Positions 1-13,000 of a stretch of DNA of 64,000 nucleotides are shown here, one piece after another. The DNA comes from Edaphochlamys debaryana (Eukaryota > Chlorophyta > Chlorophyceae > Chlamydomonadales), in assembly GCA_016858145.1 (NCBI GenBank), contig JAEHOE010000065.1:496001-560000 (forward strand), in the 5' to 3' direction. Within the stretch, counting starts at the first letter, position 1. Each line of letters starts with the position of its first letter. Under the pieces are notes generated by a model, which saw nothing but the letters and a program-made list of their open reading frames with translations, did no database searches and was not told the DNA's origin. The translations under genes were made by a program, and so were the position numbers.

Positions 1-1225
1 TCGTCCTCCATGGTTGCCCACATATTCCACGGCTCACACCCTAGCTTGGGCCATCCAAACACATACGTCTGGCCCCTAGAGACGGTGGTGCCCCGCCGGT
101 TTGAACGCGTGGACCGCGACCTCCACACCTGATCCGGAAGAATTGGACTCGACTCGAGTTACCTGAGCACCCGCCAATCCCCAAGCCTCCAGGCAAGTAA
201 AACAACACAAGTTCCTTCCCCATTCCGCAGCTCGTAGTACGTCCCTGACACTTACACAGGGCGGCGCATTTGCAGGTCCCTGGGAGGAATGAAGCTACAT
301 GCATAAGTAAGCAATGGCGCCAGTAATACCCTACTATCATGGAGCCGCATCGCTCCTGCTTCCCACTTCAGCAGTCAGTAAGCCTGCCTCCAACCTCGAG
401 CACCGCCACAGATGGTTGCCCCGCGCCTCGACGGCTCCACCGCCCGGAGCATAGCATTATTGGCCCAGTCCTTGCTTTCATGCTCAGTACCCTTTCGCAA
501 GCCCAGAAACCCCAGCTGTAACAAAGAGCAGCGCAGTCACCCCCTCGAAGCAGCGCAGTCACCCCCAAGAGCATGTTCGTATCACCGGGCTTACTTGATT
601 GACCAGTACTCTGGGCTTGGAAGTGGGGTCTTAAGGTGAACTTATTGGCGCATTAATCCACCCAGAGAGTAAACGCCATTCTCCCCCCAGCAAACATGAT
701 GTGAGATCCCTAGCTCACAACCGGGAAGCCCCCAACCACTGTCCCGCTGCCCCCCAGGCAGTAAGCTGTACGAACCACCCGTACCCAAGACCCTTTCCAA
801 GATCCATAATCCGCCCAAGAATTACGCAAACGTACAGTACGCACGTACAAGGTCCCTAGCATAGCAATTTCAAGCTTAGCAACACAGCGAGGTATCATCG
901 TAACAGAGATACCATGGTCCAACTCCCTCGGGCGCTTCCCACAAACATGGATTCCCACAGCCCCGGGCAACACGTGTAACACGCCGGGGCACCCCGGCAA
1001 GGAGCGCATAAAGACAGAGTCTCAGGCTCTCAGCTGCTCACCACGCAACGTTGCATGGGAAAGGGTCACCTTGCTGCAATGCCCCCAGCGGGCATGGGCC
1101 TCCATCAAGCCAGTGAGGACCAGTCGGCACATCAGGGCCAGTCAGAGGACGCCCGGCCCTACGGCCTCCAAAGCATCCTCGCTCCTTGCGCCTCCTTGCT
1201 TGGGTCACACGCGCCCTCACGTGCC
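1..1225. other. Intergenic or 3' untranslated sequence, no gene recognised
   Basis: No reading frame here resembles a known protein or shows exon-like conservation. It lies downstream of the minus-strand guanylyl cyclase, so part of it is probably that gene's 3' untranslated region. On the minus strand a TGTAA, the usual green-algal polyadenylation signal, lies at 252-256, about 970 bases past the stop codon. That distance is long but not unusual for volvocine genes. Confidence 0.5.
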
Positions 1226-4200
1226 TTAGACCGAGGACCGCTGCGCCTGAAACGTGACGCACACCTCCTCGTCGGCCCCGTGGGGTCCAGCCGCGAAGTC
1301 GCTCTGTGCCACTGAGGCCAGCAGGGCCCCCGCCGAGCGATCCACGGGAGCCGCCATCTCCGCCGCCGCCGCCAGCAGCCCCGCCGCCGGCCCGTCGCAC
1401 CCAACCGCAAAGCTCGGCTCCGACGGCTGCCGTACGAACAGACCACGTGCGTCTGGCCCACCGGATTCGACAAGCTCGACCGGCAGTACTGCCGGCGCCA
1501 GGTTTGGAGCCAATGCAACGGCAGCCGCGAGGAGTGCGGCCGTACTGCGCCTGGGGTCACCTGTGCTTGCCGTACAGCCCGCGCCGCAACTGCCGATGGC
1601 GATGCTGTGTACGCTGTCCGTGATGAAACCGTTTGCCGTACCGAAGCCGTTGGTGGTTGCGTCGACCGTACCGCCCGGAGTAGTATCGGCCATACCCGCG
1701 CTTGCGGCTATGGTGAGCAGACCGCCCGAAGTGCTAGCACCGCTGCGCAAGGCACTCGTCGCTGCTGCTGTACCTGGAGCAGAAACGGCTTCAAATGGGC
1801 CGATCTCCGTACTGCTGCCGCGCACGGTAGCCGTACTGCCGGCGGCGTTGTAACCGGCGGAGGCGCTGTCGGGCCGAGTGGCGTTGCTTCGCACGGGGCT
1901 GCAGAGGTTGGGGCCGCGGCTGCCCCCGAGGGGGCTGAGGGGTCTGCGAGGCGGAGGGGCAAGCGGGCGTGGGCGTGAGTGAGGTTGGGTAGATAGGCAT
2001 GCGAGGAATGCGCGCGTGCCGGTCCTGTTGTTGTTGCAAAGCGGCCGCGCATTCTTCGATCGCCCTCCCCAACTGAATGGCTCCCTTGCCCGCACTCACT
2101 TGCTATCGCTCCCACTGTCGTACGTTGGCATGCCAGCCATGTGAACGCCAAGCCGATGCCTTGCAGATACGGAGTGTACGGAAGTGGATCCAGATCTGGG
2201 GGTGACTGGCAGCGCCGCCGCATCGCTGTGACTCATGACCAGGCCGCTGCCGGTACGTACGGGCGGCACCGTCGCAGGCGACGGCCTTCCACGGCCTCCG
2301 TCATCCGCCGCCGCAGCGGACCGCGGCGCGGCGCCAAAGCCGAAGTTCGACAGCCGCAGCGGTCGCGTGAACGCGCGTGATGCCGTACGGGATGTCGTGC
2401 GCCCGTGTACGGACGCATCGCCGTCACTGCCGCCCATTTCTGGATCCACGCGGCTGCTGGTCCCGGACTTAGGGAGCCAATGGGAGGGGGCAAGATGCAA
2501 GAGACGTCAAGTGGGAAGGCTGAATCAAGTGGGGTTTGAAGCTGCCTAACCCACGGCCCACGCCCTCCCACGCAAGTGCCCGTCTTGCCGCCCCTGACCG
2601 GTACCTCAGCATGCCACACAACCACGCCAGGACAACTGCCCGTCCGGGCCGGCCTACACGTTCTATGGCTAGCCGCTGCATACCTATCCCTTTACGCACC
2701 TGCTCTCTGTACGCGCCTCGGTACCCCAGCCGCAGCACGGTGACCATTCGCTGCATCCTGCTCCCCCGCTGGCTGGAGGTGGGGCTGGCGCGGCCCCAGC
2801 CCGACAGGCCGCCGCTGACCCTGCATGCGACGGGAGGGGAAAGCGGCAGGCGGGTGACTCCACTAAGCTAAGGGCCCTGCCTTTCTCACTGTGGAGTCAC
2901 TTTGCCGAGGCCTCGTCCACGCACGCCGTCCTTGCGCTGAGGGAAGCGCGTGGGCTGAGCAGAGGGCCCCCGCGACTCACCATACCGCGACTCACAGCAG
3001 GGGGACCCCACAAGCTCACCGAGTGAAGAGCGCGCTGCTCACTTGCCGCTCCGCAGCACCCCCTGCGGCGGAGCTGCCCCCGGGCTGGCCACCGTCGTCG
3101 CTCCCCGCCAGAAAGAACGTGTCCATGGTGCCTGCCGGGAACAGACATGGAGGGAAGTAGGGCGGGCACAGCAGCTTAGGTCCATGGTGCCTGCCGAGGG
3201 GAGGCGAGGCCGCGTGGGAGCGGAAGCGGGTTCATGGTTAGGTCACACCCCACCCCCGACGCCGTCCAGCCCCCGCAGCTTCCCTCGCCTTCCAGAAGCA
3301 GGCGTACATCGTCCTTCGGCAGGCCCCGCAATGTCACAATGATACAACTTGTCGGTTGATACCTCAAAAGGGTGTGCTATTGACGGGCCCGCGGCACGCT
3401 CGGCTGCCCCGTCCCTGCGCCGTGACGCCTGCCCGCCTCACCCTTTCCCTTGACCGACACGGGCCCGCGGGGCTCGAGTCGGAATCCGCCCTCCGCCTTG
3501 CGCAGGAGCTCAGCGGTGGCCTCGGAGACCTGGGGTGGAGGGGCAAGGGGGTGCATGCAAGGGACGTGACTGGGGTTGGGGTTTGAATAGGGCCACCGGG
3601 AAGAGGAGCGAAGGATTCCCACGTGGAAGCAGCATACAGACAGTCGATAGAAACCAGCGGACAGTGGGTACCCGACCCAGATCCAAATCCAGATCCACGC
3701 CCCGGCATTTACCTGGATCTTCATTGCATGGGAACTGCTCTCCATGCGACTCTGCGGAACCGATCAAGGCAACAGTGAAGGAGAGGGCTTCAATGATCAC
3801 GTAATGAGGTCCGAGCTCGCCGGCAAGGGGCCGAACCCCCCTTGGGGTGGGACCCCACCCTCTAATCCCTCCCCTTCCCCCTCACCGCCGTGTTGACTGT
3901 GTCCCCGAAGAGGCAGAAGCGGGGCATGCGCCGACCCACCACACCCGCGACCACGGGGCCTGCAGAGGGGATAAAGAGGCTTTAGTATCGGCTTTTACGC
4001 CCTCCCCAAGCCGCCCTCTCCCCTCACCCATACCGCCCCCCTCACCGCTGTGCACCCCCACTCGTATCTGTATCCTCACTCCCTCCACGCTGCTCCTGAA
4101 GATCCGCACCGCCTGCACCATGTCCAGAGCCATGTGGGCCATGCGGCGGGCGGAGCGGACGGGGTCGTCGGGGCAGGGGCAGCCGGACACGCACCTGGGC

Positions 4201-7200
4201 GAGGGCAGGGGAGGAGGCAGCGAGGGTGCTATTGGCTGCTCATCTTACCGCCTTGCTCCCTCCCTCTCGTCCGGCTCACATGATTGCGTCTCCGATGGTC
4301 TCCACCTTGTACACCCCGTTTTTCTGTGTGAGCTCGTCAAACACAGTGAACAGCTCGTTCAGGAGAGTCACAACCTGGGGGGGATGCGGCGAGGGCGCAC
4401 GTGGTGCATGGGGGTACGCTCGCTCCAGCACCAAATGCAACCCGCAGCTCTGCTAAGGTCTCACCTGGAAGGGCGACAGCTGCGATGCAACTGTGGTGTA
4501 TCCCACAATGTCGCTAAACAGGATCGTGACATTGCCGTACTCCTGGGCGATGGCCGTCTCACCAGACTGCAGGGTTGAGCGTCGGGGCAGTAGAGTGTTG
4601 GCGATAAGCTGCTCGCTGTCACGTACCGCCCCCTGCAAGCCCCCATGCAAGGCCCCCCATGCAAGCCCCCATAGACGCATCACCCCCCGAGAGCCCATGC
4701 AACACCCTGCCTCGCAGGTCGCCATGTAACACCCCTACGAGCCCCCAGCCAGCACTCCTGCAAGCCACCATGCAACACCTACCCTTTCGTGCAACACCCC
4801 TGCGGCAGGACTGTGACCCTAGTCGTCCTGGCCACCCCTCCCCCTCCGCCCCTCCACCTGCAGCTGCTTGATGACCTTTGGCGGCAGCATGGCCCTCAGC
4901 AGCCTGTCGTGCTGCGCCCTGCTGAGCAGCAGCCACAGCACGAGCAGCGCAACGGCCAAGGAGCCAACCACCACCGCCGCGACGCAGGGGGCAACCCAGG
5001 AGGGGTACCAGCCGCCAGAGGGGGACAGCTCAAGGTACCTAAAGGACGAGGGAGCGAGGTGGGGTGGCGAGGCCGGGGGTACTTCAGCTCTCTCCTTGTA
5101 GGCCACGAGAAACCCAGCGTGCCTCAGCGTGTCCCGGCATGTTCCAGCGTGCCCCAACTGTTTCTCAGACAAGGTAGCCATTTGCAGTAGCGATTCGTGA
5201 AGCACTGCAACTCCTGAAACCGACCACCCACCAATCCCAACGGCTCGCAACCGCCGCAGCCGCCACTCACCAAACGAGGTTGTAAGCCTCAATCTTCTTG
5301 ACGACAGGATCCGATGGTGGCGGGTCCGTCACCGCCAACACAAACTCCGGGTTCGAGGGGGACGTGTTGGACTGCCACAACTGCGAGGCATACAAGGAGG
5401 GGACGTGCCGGCACAGCCATCGCGTCGTCAGTCGGGGCAGCCAGGCTAGGCCTGAATGCATGTGTGGTATCTTGTGATATCTTCGCGCACATTAGGAGTC
5501 AAAGCCTGCATGCCGCCCCGAAGGAAGGATAGGAAAGGCTGATCCCCGCCAACTTTAAGCTGCAGTGGCCCCAACCCGCCCGCACCTTGTAGTGATAGCC
5601 CCTCTCCCTGAGGCTCTGGAGCCGGAACTCGTCTCCGTCCACCAGGGGGTCCATGTTGAGCATGGTCGACACCTGGGGGGCGGGGGTGGGGGCGGGTTGG
5701 GGTGATGGAGCAATGGGGTACGACATGGGGTGACATGACACGGCGGCAAGCTTCAAGGGCCCCTCACCTGTCCCCACCACTTCTCCCCCCGCTCCTGGCT
5801 CCAGCACTCTGAGCAGTTGGTGGGCTGGAAGGGGCAGCCCCAGGAGTGGTTGGCGTTGGGGGCGGGCAGGAAGATGGGGTTCACAGTGACTGCAGGAGGG
5901 GAGGGGAGGGGCCGGTAGGTAGGTAGGATGCCCGTAAGCTTCCGGGGATAGGGGACATGAAGAGAGGTGTGACGACAGGAGATAGGGGCGCTGTCTATTG
6001 CTACTTCTTTGAAGTATGGATGGCAAGCTTGAGATTACAACCCAACGTCAAGTCCGCTAATTTGTTCACTTACACATGCAGGGATAGCCTTCGGCGCATT
6101 GGTACGGCCCCATAATGGCCTGGCGGCAAGGTCGGGGAGACCAGTCAGGGAGGCCAGGCGAGACCAATAGTGCGGCTAGCATACAGCAGTCCTCACAAGA
6201 AAGCTCACATACAGGGGCCATAGCGAAACGCACTTACAAGCCGCACCAGCCCCACCTATGCCCCAAGCTTGCAAGCTCCCCAAACCAACCATGTCCCGCT
6301 TAGTGATGCGCTCAATCGTTCCCGGTCGGTCGTCCACGGTGCCCAACAGATCGCGGCCCATGAGGATCTTTTCCAGGAAGGGGGGCAGCTTGGGGGACAC
6401 CTTCCTGCGGGGGGCGGCCAGGGACAGGGGTCCCGACGGTATTGGTCAACCTGCTCGGACCGGCCAACCAGCCAGCCCGCTCCGAGCCGAGTCGGCGGCA
6501 GAACATCGCTGGTCCTGCGGGTGCAGTGGTTGATGAGGCCCCAGCCACTAGCCACACACAATGGGAGGCGGAGTAAGCGGGGCAGGAGAGAGCGGCGGAT
6601 GGGATTACGTGTTATGCAGGCTGCAGCTGCCACTGGGCGAAGCCCAGAGGAGCCCCAACCCAACGCCCTTAGTCAGCCTAGTCAGCCACGGCCGCTACCC
6701 ACCAGATGACAGCCGCCATGTCGATCTCCAGCTGCTTCACGACGCCCCGGTTGATCTGCAGTACGGCAGTACGGCAGCCACCTCGGCACGATCCGGCCGC
6801 CAGGCCAGTAGAGCGGAGCCGCCCGAGACCTTGCCGCAGGCGCGCCCCCTCAATGCACGCATCGCCCATGGCTGCTGCATGCATACATGCATCCGCTTGC
6901 CCCCCATGTAGTGAAACCCCAACCAACGCACCCGACTGAAGATGTCAGCGCTGACATCGTCCCACTGCGCCGCTATGCTGTCGCAGTAGGGGGTCTGGGG
7001 GAACACGGAGCCGAGACGCGAGAGGGCGACAGAAGTGTTTGTTGTGGAGGCCCACCACACGGGCATGTATGATAGCACCGGAGAGAGAGAGAGAGAGAGG
7101 AGAGTACACAGGCTGATGGGCACCGGGCCAGGGCTGGCCAGGAGGGCGCCTGTCGTGTGCGGCCTCGCACGTCCGCCGCCAAGTGAGCTGCCGTGCGCGG

Positions 7201-8689
7201 CATGCCGGGGGAGCGGCAGCAGGCAACCCCCGCTGCTCCGTCCTCTACGGCGCAGCCCAAGGCCCCGTCGGTCACACAGCACACGCACAGTTCACAGGCG
7301 CAGCGCTCCGGCGCCGTGGGGAGCCGCATTGTTGTATTACAAAGGTTGGCCGAGAAGTTTGGCAGAGGTTGGCAAAGACGGCAAACAAACATTGCCACCC
7401 ACCCAAAGCCTTCTTAACGGCATGGCGCCTCAGCAGGGATCTGCCGGTTAGCTGCGGCGAACCTTGCCTGGCCACGGTATTGCGCATCAACCCGCCCCAT
7501 AAAGCTCACGTGTGTTACGTAGGAGCTGAGCAGGTCGCTGGCAAACACAGTCATGCGCAGAGCCTCCACCGTGGCTTGGGCCGCGCCGTTCCCCACCCCG
7601 TTGTAGGCCAGGTCCTGCCAGGGGGGGAGCCGGGGGGGGGGGCGGGGGCGTGTGGGTGGGGGGTTGAGGGACTGCCACCCTTTCAAAGCGTCCCGGCCGC
7701 ACATAATTACGCCCGCCAAGTAAAGGCGACCGGCGGGTAGTAGCCCAGCTCGGTCGCTACGAGCGGCTCTATCGCAAGGTTGACATGAGGCTATTGCCCC
7801 GAGCTTCGCGCTCTTGAGCTCCAGACGCCCGAAGACTGTCCCGAGTAGCGTCAACCGTCCTCGGGCCCGCCAGCACCCGCGGCTGCCTCTTTGTCCAATG
7901 CAGCCTCCACGGCACGCGTGCGCGCGCTCACCTTCTGTCGGTCGACCTCCGCGCGTGCCGCTGTGAGCACGCTCACGAGCCCCGCCGTCAGCAGCGCCGC
8001 CAGCACCAGCAGGGCCGTGACGGGGATGGAGGGGCGGGAGGCCATGACGCCGCACGTGACCTGCAGGGATGGAGCCGGGGGGATGGCGCACCGGGGATTC
8101 GGGTGGCGTGGGGCGTGGGGCGAGGGGAGTGAGAGGGCCATGAGAGCCTCCAAAGGGTGGGAGAGGTCGTCGACCGCGGGGGAGGAGGAGTGTGCGGGGG
8201 CGGAACCCGCCGCCGAAAACGAACTGAGGTCGAACCGGCGGTACAAAAGTGAGGGCGGTGTACTAAAGGTCAAGGACTTGTGGACGAGTCGGGCTGGCTG
8301 TGATGGGCCTTGACGCCTGGTCCGTGCCTGGCTGCGCGCAGAGCTTGTGAAGCCCGCAGCAAAACACGATTCTCGAGTCCGGAGCGAGGCGGACGTTGAT
8401 AGGTAAGCCACCAAACTGTCCACATTAAGCCTGCAAGCTAGAGGACCTAGGCAAACCAGGCGTGCCAACACGTTTGGTGCGGAGGCAGGCAAGGCAACGA
8501 ACCCTCAAACCTGCTGCCAAGCTTTGTTTTACCCCTCCCAACCCGCACCTGGCATTGTCGCCTTCGTCTTCTTATCCACAGGGCGAAGGCCGACGGCTCA
8601 ATTGGGGTCGGGTTGGCCTCTGCTTCCTCCGGCATGGGCATGCGCACCTCTGGGCCCTCCGCCGGTGTCGCCAGAGCCTCCTCCGTCAT
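1226..8689 (-). CDS. Receptor-type guanylyl cyclase with CHASE-like sensor, 20 exons, about 970 aa
   Basis: Predicted to make cGMP from GTP on the inner face of a membrane. Exons (5' to 3'): 8689-8549, 8060-7932, 7614-7468, 6994-6932, 6755-6703, 6404-6290, 6119-6074, 5889-5768, 5672-5586, 5380-5271, 5038-4858, 4608-4465, 4374-4280, 4194-4046, 3959-3886, 3751-3713, 3529-3442, 3131-3043, 2467-2100, 1898-1226; all phases match. Membrane spans are near residues 59-82 and 353-376. Between them lies a Cys/Trp-rich CHASE-like sensor ([31 protein letters not shown]). The class III cyclase domain (about 399-600) has metal ligands D431 (LFSDIVGYT) and D475, guanine-selecting E471 (YKVETIGD) and C543 (PRFCLFGD), and catalytic N550 and R554. 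A 346-residue low-complexity tail follows. Intron 3 appears to be GC-AG. The join between exons 3 and 4, where a small exon could be missing, and the last two exons are the least certain parts. Confidence 0.92.
3121..3195 (-). repeat. 59-bp duplication carrying a second copy of an exon start and its splice acceptor
   Basis: The word gtccatggtgcctgcc occurs at 3121-3136 and again at 3180-3195. On the minus strand each copy reads as a splice acceptor followed by GCACCATGGAC, the start of cyclase exon 18. Only the copy ending at 3131 leads into the open frame for MDTFFLAG; the upstream copy would start an exon at 3190 that runs into a different sequence. It is therefore a decoy acceptor. Confidence 0.7.
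7080..7104. repeat. GA microsatellite
   Basis: A run of about ten GA dinucleotides ending in gaggagag, inside the cyclase intron between exons 3 and 4. Confidence 0.9.
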
Positions 8690-10066
8690 ACCGAAGGTGG
8701 TAATAGGAAGCCATCATCGCCGTAAAGGAGCGAACGCAGACCCGGCTGTCTATAACCTTTTTTGCGCCCGCCCGCTGTTGCCTAGTTGTTTCTAGTCGTA
8801 CGGGTAGAAGATAGAGAGCACGATGAATGTGTCTGTAGTTGGCGACTACATTCAGCGAAGGATACGCGAGGTGTCGACACCGGATCGGCTCAGGCGCCGT
8901 TTTGTTCCTCACGTGCAATGTGTGTGTGAGCACTGGCTACATGTTGGCTGCAAGGAAGGCAAGAATTCAGCACCCGGCCCGGGCGCGTACTGCTCCCGGA
9001 CTTGAAGGAGATAGAGGTCTGGAGCTTCTCGCTGCAGACACTAATAAGCCACAACTGCTGCGCCTGGTGCTCGCTACTTGTCACTTAATTGAGTTCGCTT
9101 GGAGGCGTGACTGTGGCCTCGGGGTCGGGGTCACCCTTAGCCGCAAAATGCCCGGGATTTCGTGCCCCGCCCCCCGGCAACCTTGATGCTCGCTCGCCGC
9201 GACACCACAACCCCCGCTACATTCCGCCGATCAACTCACCACCCGAAGCCCTCTTCACGAGCTTGGTGCCAGGAAAGTAGCTAGAGCGTGTGCTGGTACG
9301 CCAGTGACCGCTACAGTGTGCACCAATGGCCGTTCCAAGGCCGGTCTGCGGCAGTAGCGCTGCTAGCGCCAGCATGCGAGACGACAGTCCGGGCGTGATA
9401 GGGTGCTAGAGGGGTCTATACAGTATACCGCAAAGCATTGAGGGCAGGGGGTGCAAGCCGAAAGTTTAGCACACGAGCGTGCATCACGGGAGGGGTGAGC
9501 GAGCCTTACTTGCATGGGTGCCGTACGACCCCGCGCAGAGCAAGCCGCGTTTCATGGTGTCGCTGTGACTGTTAGCCCTCAGGGAACAGCTATGAGTTAT
9601 AGTGGGTCCAGCCCAGTAAGGCCGTGGAGTAAGGCCAAACGCTCACATCCCATGGCCCGCTTGCCCCACCCCGGACGGCAGCTCAGCGCCCCTGCGCAGC
9701 GCCATAGAGCTTGCTGAACAGTGCACAATGCAATGCAAGGCTGGCCAAAGCAACTCAGCTCGGCGGGCCCCGCGAGCAAGATGATTGGGGGCTTGTTCGT
9801 CAAGTACAGAGCACGAGGCGGGGCGGGCGGCGGCCCAATCGATAGGGAATAAATCGGTCCAGGCCAGTAACCAACGGGGGTCTTGCCAAAATCCCGACCA
9901 TTTTGCGTCATAGTGAAGGGCCGTACTATGGGCAGATCCCTCCAAATCTCAGGTTACGGAGGGTTTCGCCTGCCTGCCCGCCCGACGCGTCCCGGCACGC
10001 ACCCCGCCCTGCCCGCGCACCCCCACTGACCCCGCCCCGCCTCCCCCTCCCAACCCCTCCACAGGC
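8690..10066. other. Intergenic region between the cyclase and the transposase
   Basis: No coding exon could be supported. The left part must hold the promoter of the minus-strand cyclase. The right end finishes in a pyrimidine run and acceptor (cccctccacag) two bases before the transposase ATG, so an intron in the transposase leader, or an unseen upstream exon, probably lies here. No terminal inverted repeat of the transposon could be confirmed. Confidence 0.5.
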
Positions 10067-13000
10067 ATGGCGGATCTGGATCTTGGATCCGTACTTGAAT
10101 TGAACTTTGGCGACGAGCTGTCAGTGACAGAGCTGGGTGGCGTCATCCTGGGGAAGCTCTTGGCCGTCATCGCCTGCCTGGCGCTGTTCGGCCGCGGCGG
10201 CGGCGGCCGCAACCTGGGCAAGAAGTGGGGGCCGCAAGCCTACGAGCTCTTGAAGCTGCTCGTGAGCGGCCCCGGCAAGCGGCTGTGGGGCAAGACCAAG
10301 CCCGTGCTTCCTGCCTGGGCAACCCCAGCTGCTGCCTTCAAGTGGATGCGGAGCCAATGCGCCCACTTCCTTGCCCACGGCACGGTCTTCCCTGGCATCT
10401 CCACTGGTCGGCGCCGCAAGATCTCGAAGGCAGACGTGCAGAAATGCCTTGACGTGGTGGAGGCACGCGCTGAGTCACGGAAGCCGTTCCATGACCTGGA
10501 CGAGATTGCAAACCACCCAACCGTGGCGCGGGTCCTGGCCACCCCGCCGCCCGGGGGCGGGAAACCGCCCTCGACCGACACCCTGTGGCGCAACATGCAC
10601 GAGGCCGACCCGCACTTCAAGAAGAAGCTGCTAATTGAGCACCGGAGAGCCCTCACACAAGAGCAAATGGACGCTCGCCACCACATGTCGTGCCGGTGGG
10701 AGGTGCTGGGGGTCAAGCACAACGCCCCCGGCGTGCGCCTCGTCTCTGTTCCCGGCTACGACGACGGCAAGGTGCCTTTGCCCCCCTGCCCCACCAAGAA
10801 TAAAGAAGACTACGACAAGATGTGGCTGTCAGCACGAGCCCTCCGCCACCTCTACGCCGGCATGAAGTCCGTTGAGATTGACAGCACAGACGAGTACTGC
10901 TGGACTGCGGGCAAGTTCCACCCGTCCTCATTGATGCAACCCGACATCCGCAAGAACGACCACCGCAACAAGGGCAAGATCGTCTTCTACTCAGCCGTCA
11001 GCCCGCTTGTTGGCGCCGTCTACATCAAGTTCGTGACCGGCACCAAGGGCAAGGGCTACACGCCGGAGCACGAGTACATGGTGGGGCGGGGGGCGGGGGC
11101 GGGGAGGCCAAAGTAGAAGGGGCTGCAGTGCATGCGTGCGGGGCGGAGGGAACGTGCCTCACCCAGCCCCTCCTCAACAACCTCACGCCACACAACCCAG
11201 TCATAAGCGTGCAGCCGCACAAAGTGAATGCCACACCCTAGGGCAGGATGCGATGGTTACAGCAGGAACCGCCTCCAGAAGGGGAGGGGTTGAGCGAAAG
11301 CGCCACCTACTGGGTGTGCCACCTGCACACCGACACCCACGCAACGTGACTGACTTTCGGTCGTCACACCCCGTTGCTAGGGCCGGGCCCGTAGAGCCCC
11401 CCTCAGTACTATTCCACTAATTCCGCTGTGCCTTTAATCATCGTCAATCAAGGCCAGGACGCCTGGGGGCTCCTGCACAGTCAATCTGCCACCTGAGACT
11501 CGCAGGAAAGGGTGGTCCGCCGGTATTGTCTCCCAGCCACTTGGTGGCCTGAGCGCAGCAAAAGAGTGAAGCGCTCCCCAAAACTCAGCTGACACCAACA
11601 CACGTCCACGGTTCAGCACCCCGAGGCGATTCCCATTCTCCCTTGTCGCGTATAGATATCGGCGTCCCTTCTCCATGGCTGTCGTGGCTGCAAGACACAC
11701 CACATCCCACACTCTCTGGTCAACTCCCTCCGTTGGTCGAGCCAGCCAAAGATTGAACCGGCGAAGTGGCCAGGTCCATGGCATGCCCTGCTCGCCCCCT
11801 AGACACGCGCACATCTCATCAACCAGGCCCTCAGCCAAGTAGCATTTCCAAAAGTGGTGCAATCTGTCCCCTCCGTGCATCGCAATCTCACATGGGCACG
11901 TGGCCGTTCCTTCATGTGCCGAAAAGCCAGTAAAGCCGTTGAGCGCCAAGCGCCAGAAAGCTTCCTTCCACACGTTCTCCCAGCGCAGGGCCCACAGCCT
12001 GCGCAAGGTGGCTTGTAGGTCCAACAGGTCTGACTCGTCCCCTACCCCACCACTCAGCGCCTCTGCCACAAAATTCAAATGCTTGCCTTTCACATACTCG
12101 AAAGCGGGCTCCATCTGCAGGGCCGTGGCAAGGCTCACCGACAACCTAGCCGCTGGCACAAGCGTCTGTCCGGCACGCCAACCTATGCATCCCAAGAGTT
12201 CTTTCCATGCCTCCTCCTCTGGGCAGGCCAAGTCCGGGTTCTCTTCCACCTCCGTTGCTGCTTGCACCCACGGTACGGGAATATGGCCCATCAAGCTATT
12301 GATCCTCCCTAGGAGCGCAGGGCCATTGCGTAGCGCTGCGGGTAGAGACTCATACCCCCCTCGTCCCCACAGACCAACTACGATGTTCTCTTTCACCTTC
12401 CTTGAGCACTCGCTCCTAGCCATCGGTGGCAGCCTGCCCCCCTGGGCTCCACTGAGCCCCGCCCTTGCTCCCGCCCCTGCCCTATAGGCTCTTACTAGTT
12501 GGCCAACAGTCCTCAATTCATTGATACCCATCAGGTCCGCATACATGCTTTCCAGCCCCCCACGGCCTGCTGCTGCGGGTCTGAGGGCCGGATTTCCCCA
12601 TACTGGCGCGCTGTGTACCCACGTGGGCAGCCTCCTCCTTCCCCCTGTCGCGCGCCCGCTGATCTGCTGGGCTCTCGCCCCATCCCCCCGTGTTTGCCGA
12701 GTGCTGCCTCCCGTCCACCTCCACCACAAGCCTCCAAGTCTTGGGCCCGGCCCCACCTGCCGCTTCCCTGCTGGTTCTGCCCTCCACCATGAAGTCAAAA
12801 GGCCCCACGCCCCTGATAGGCCGTGCTTCCCACACAATCGTGGCTGAGGTGCCCACAACGTTGCATAGCACCCCGAAGGCACGGCGCGCCGGTGCACTGC
12901 AGCTGCGCGGGCCATGGAACCAGCAGCTGAAACACGGCGGCAGGCCGGGGGGGGGCTGGGCTGGCTTGTTGCTTGGGAGGGCGCCCACGCCGCTTGAGGG

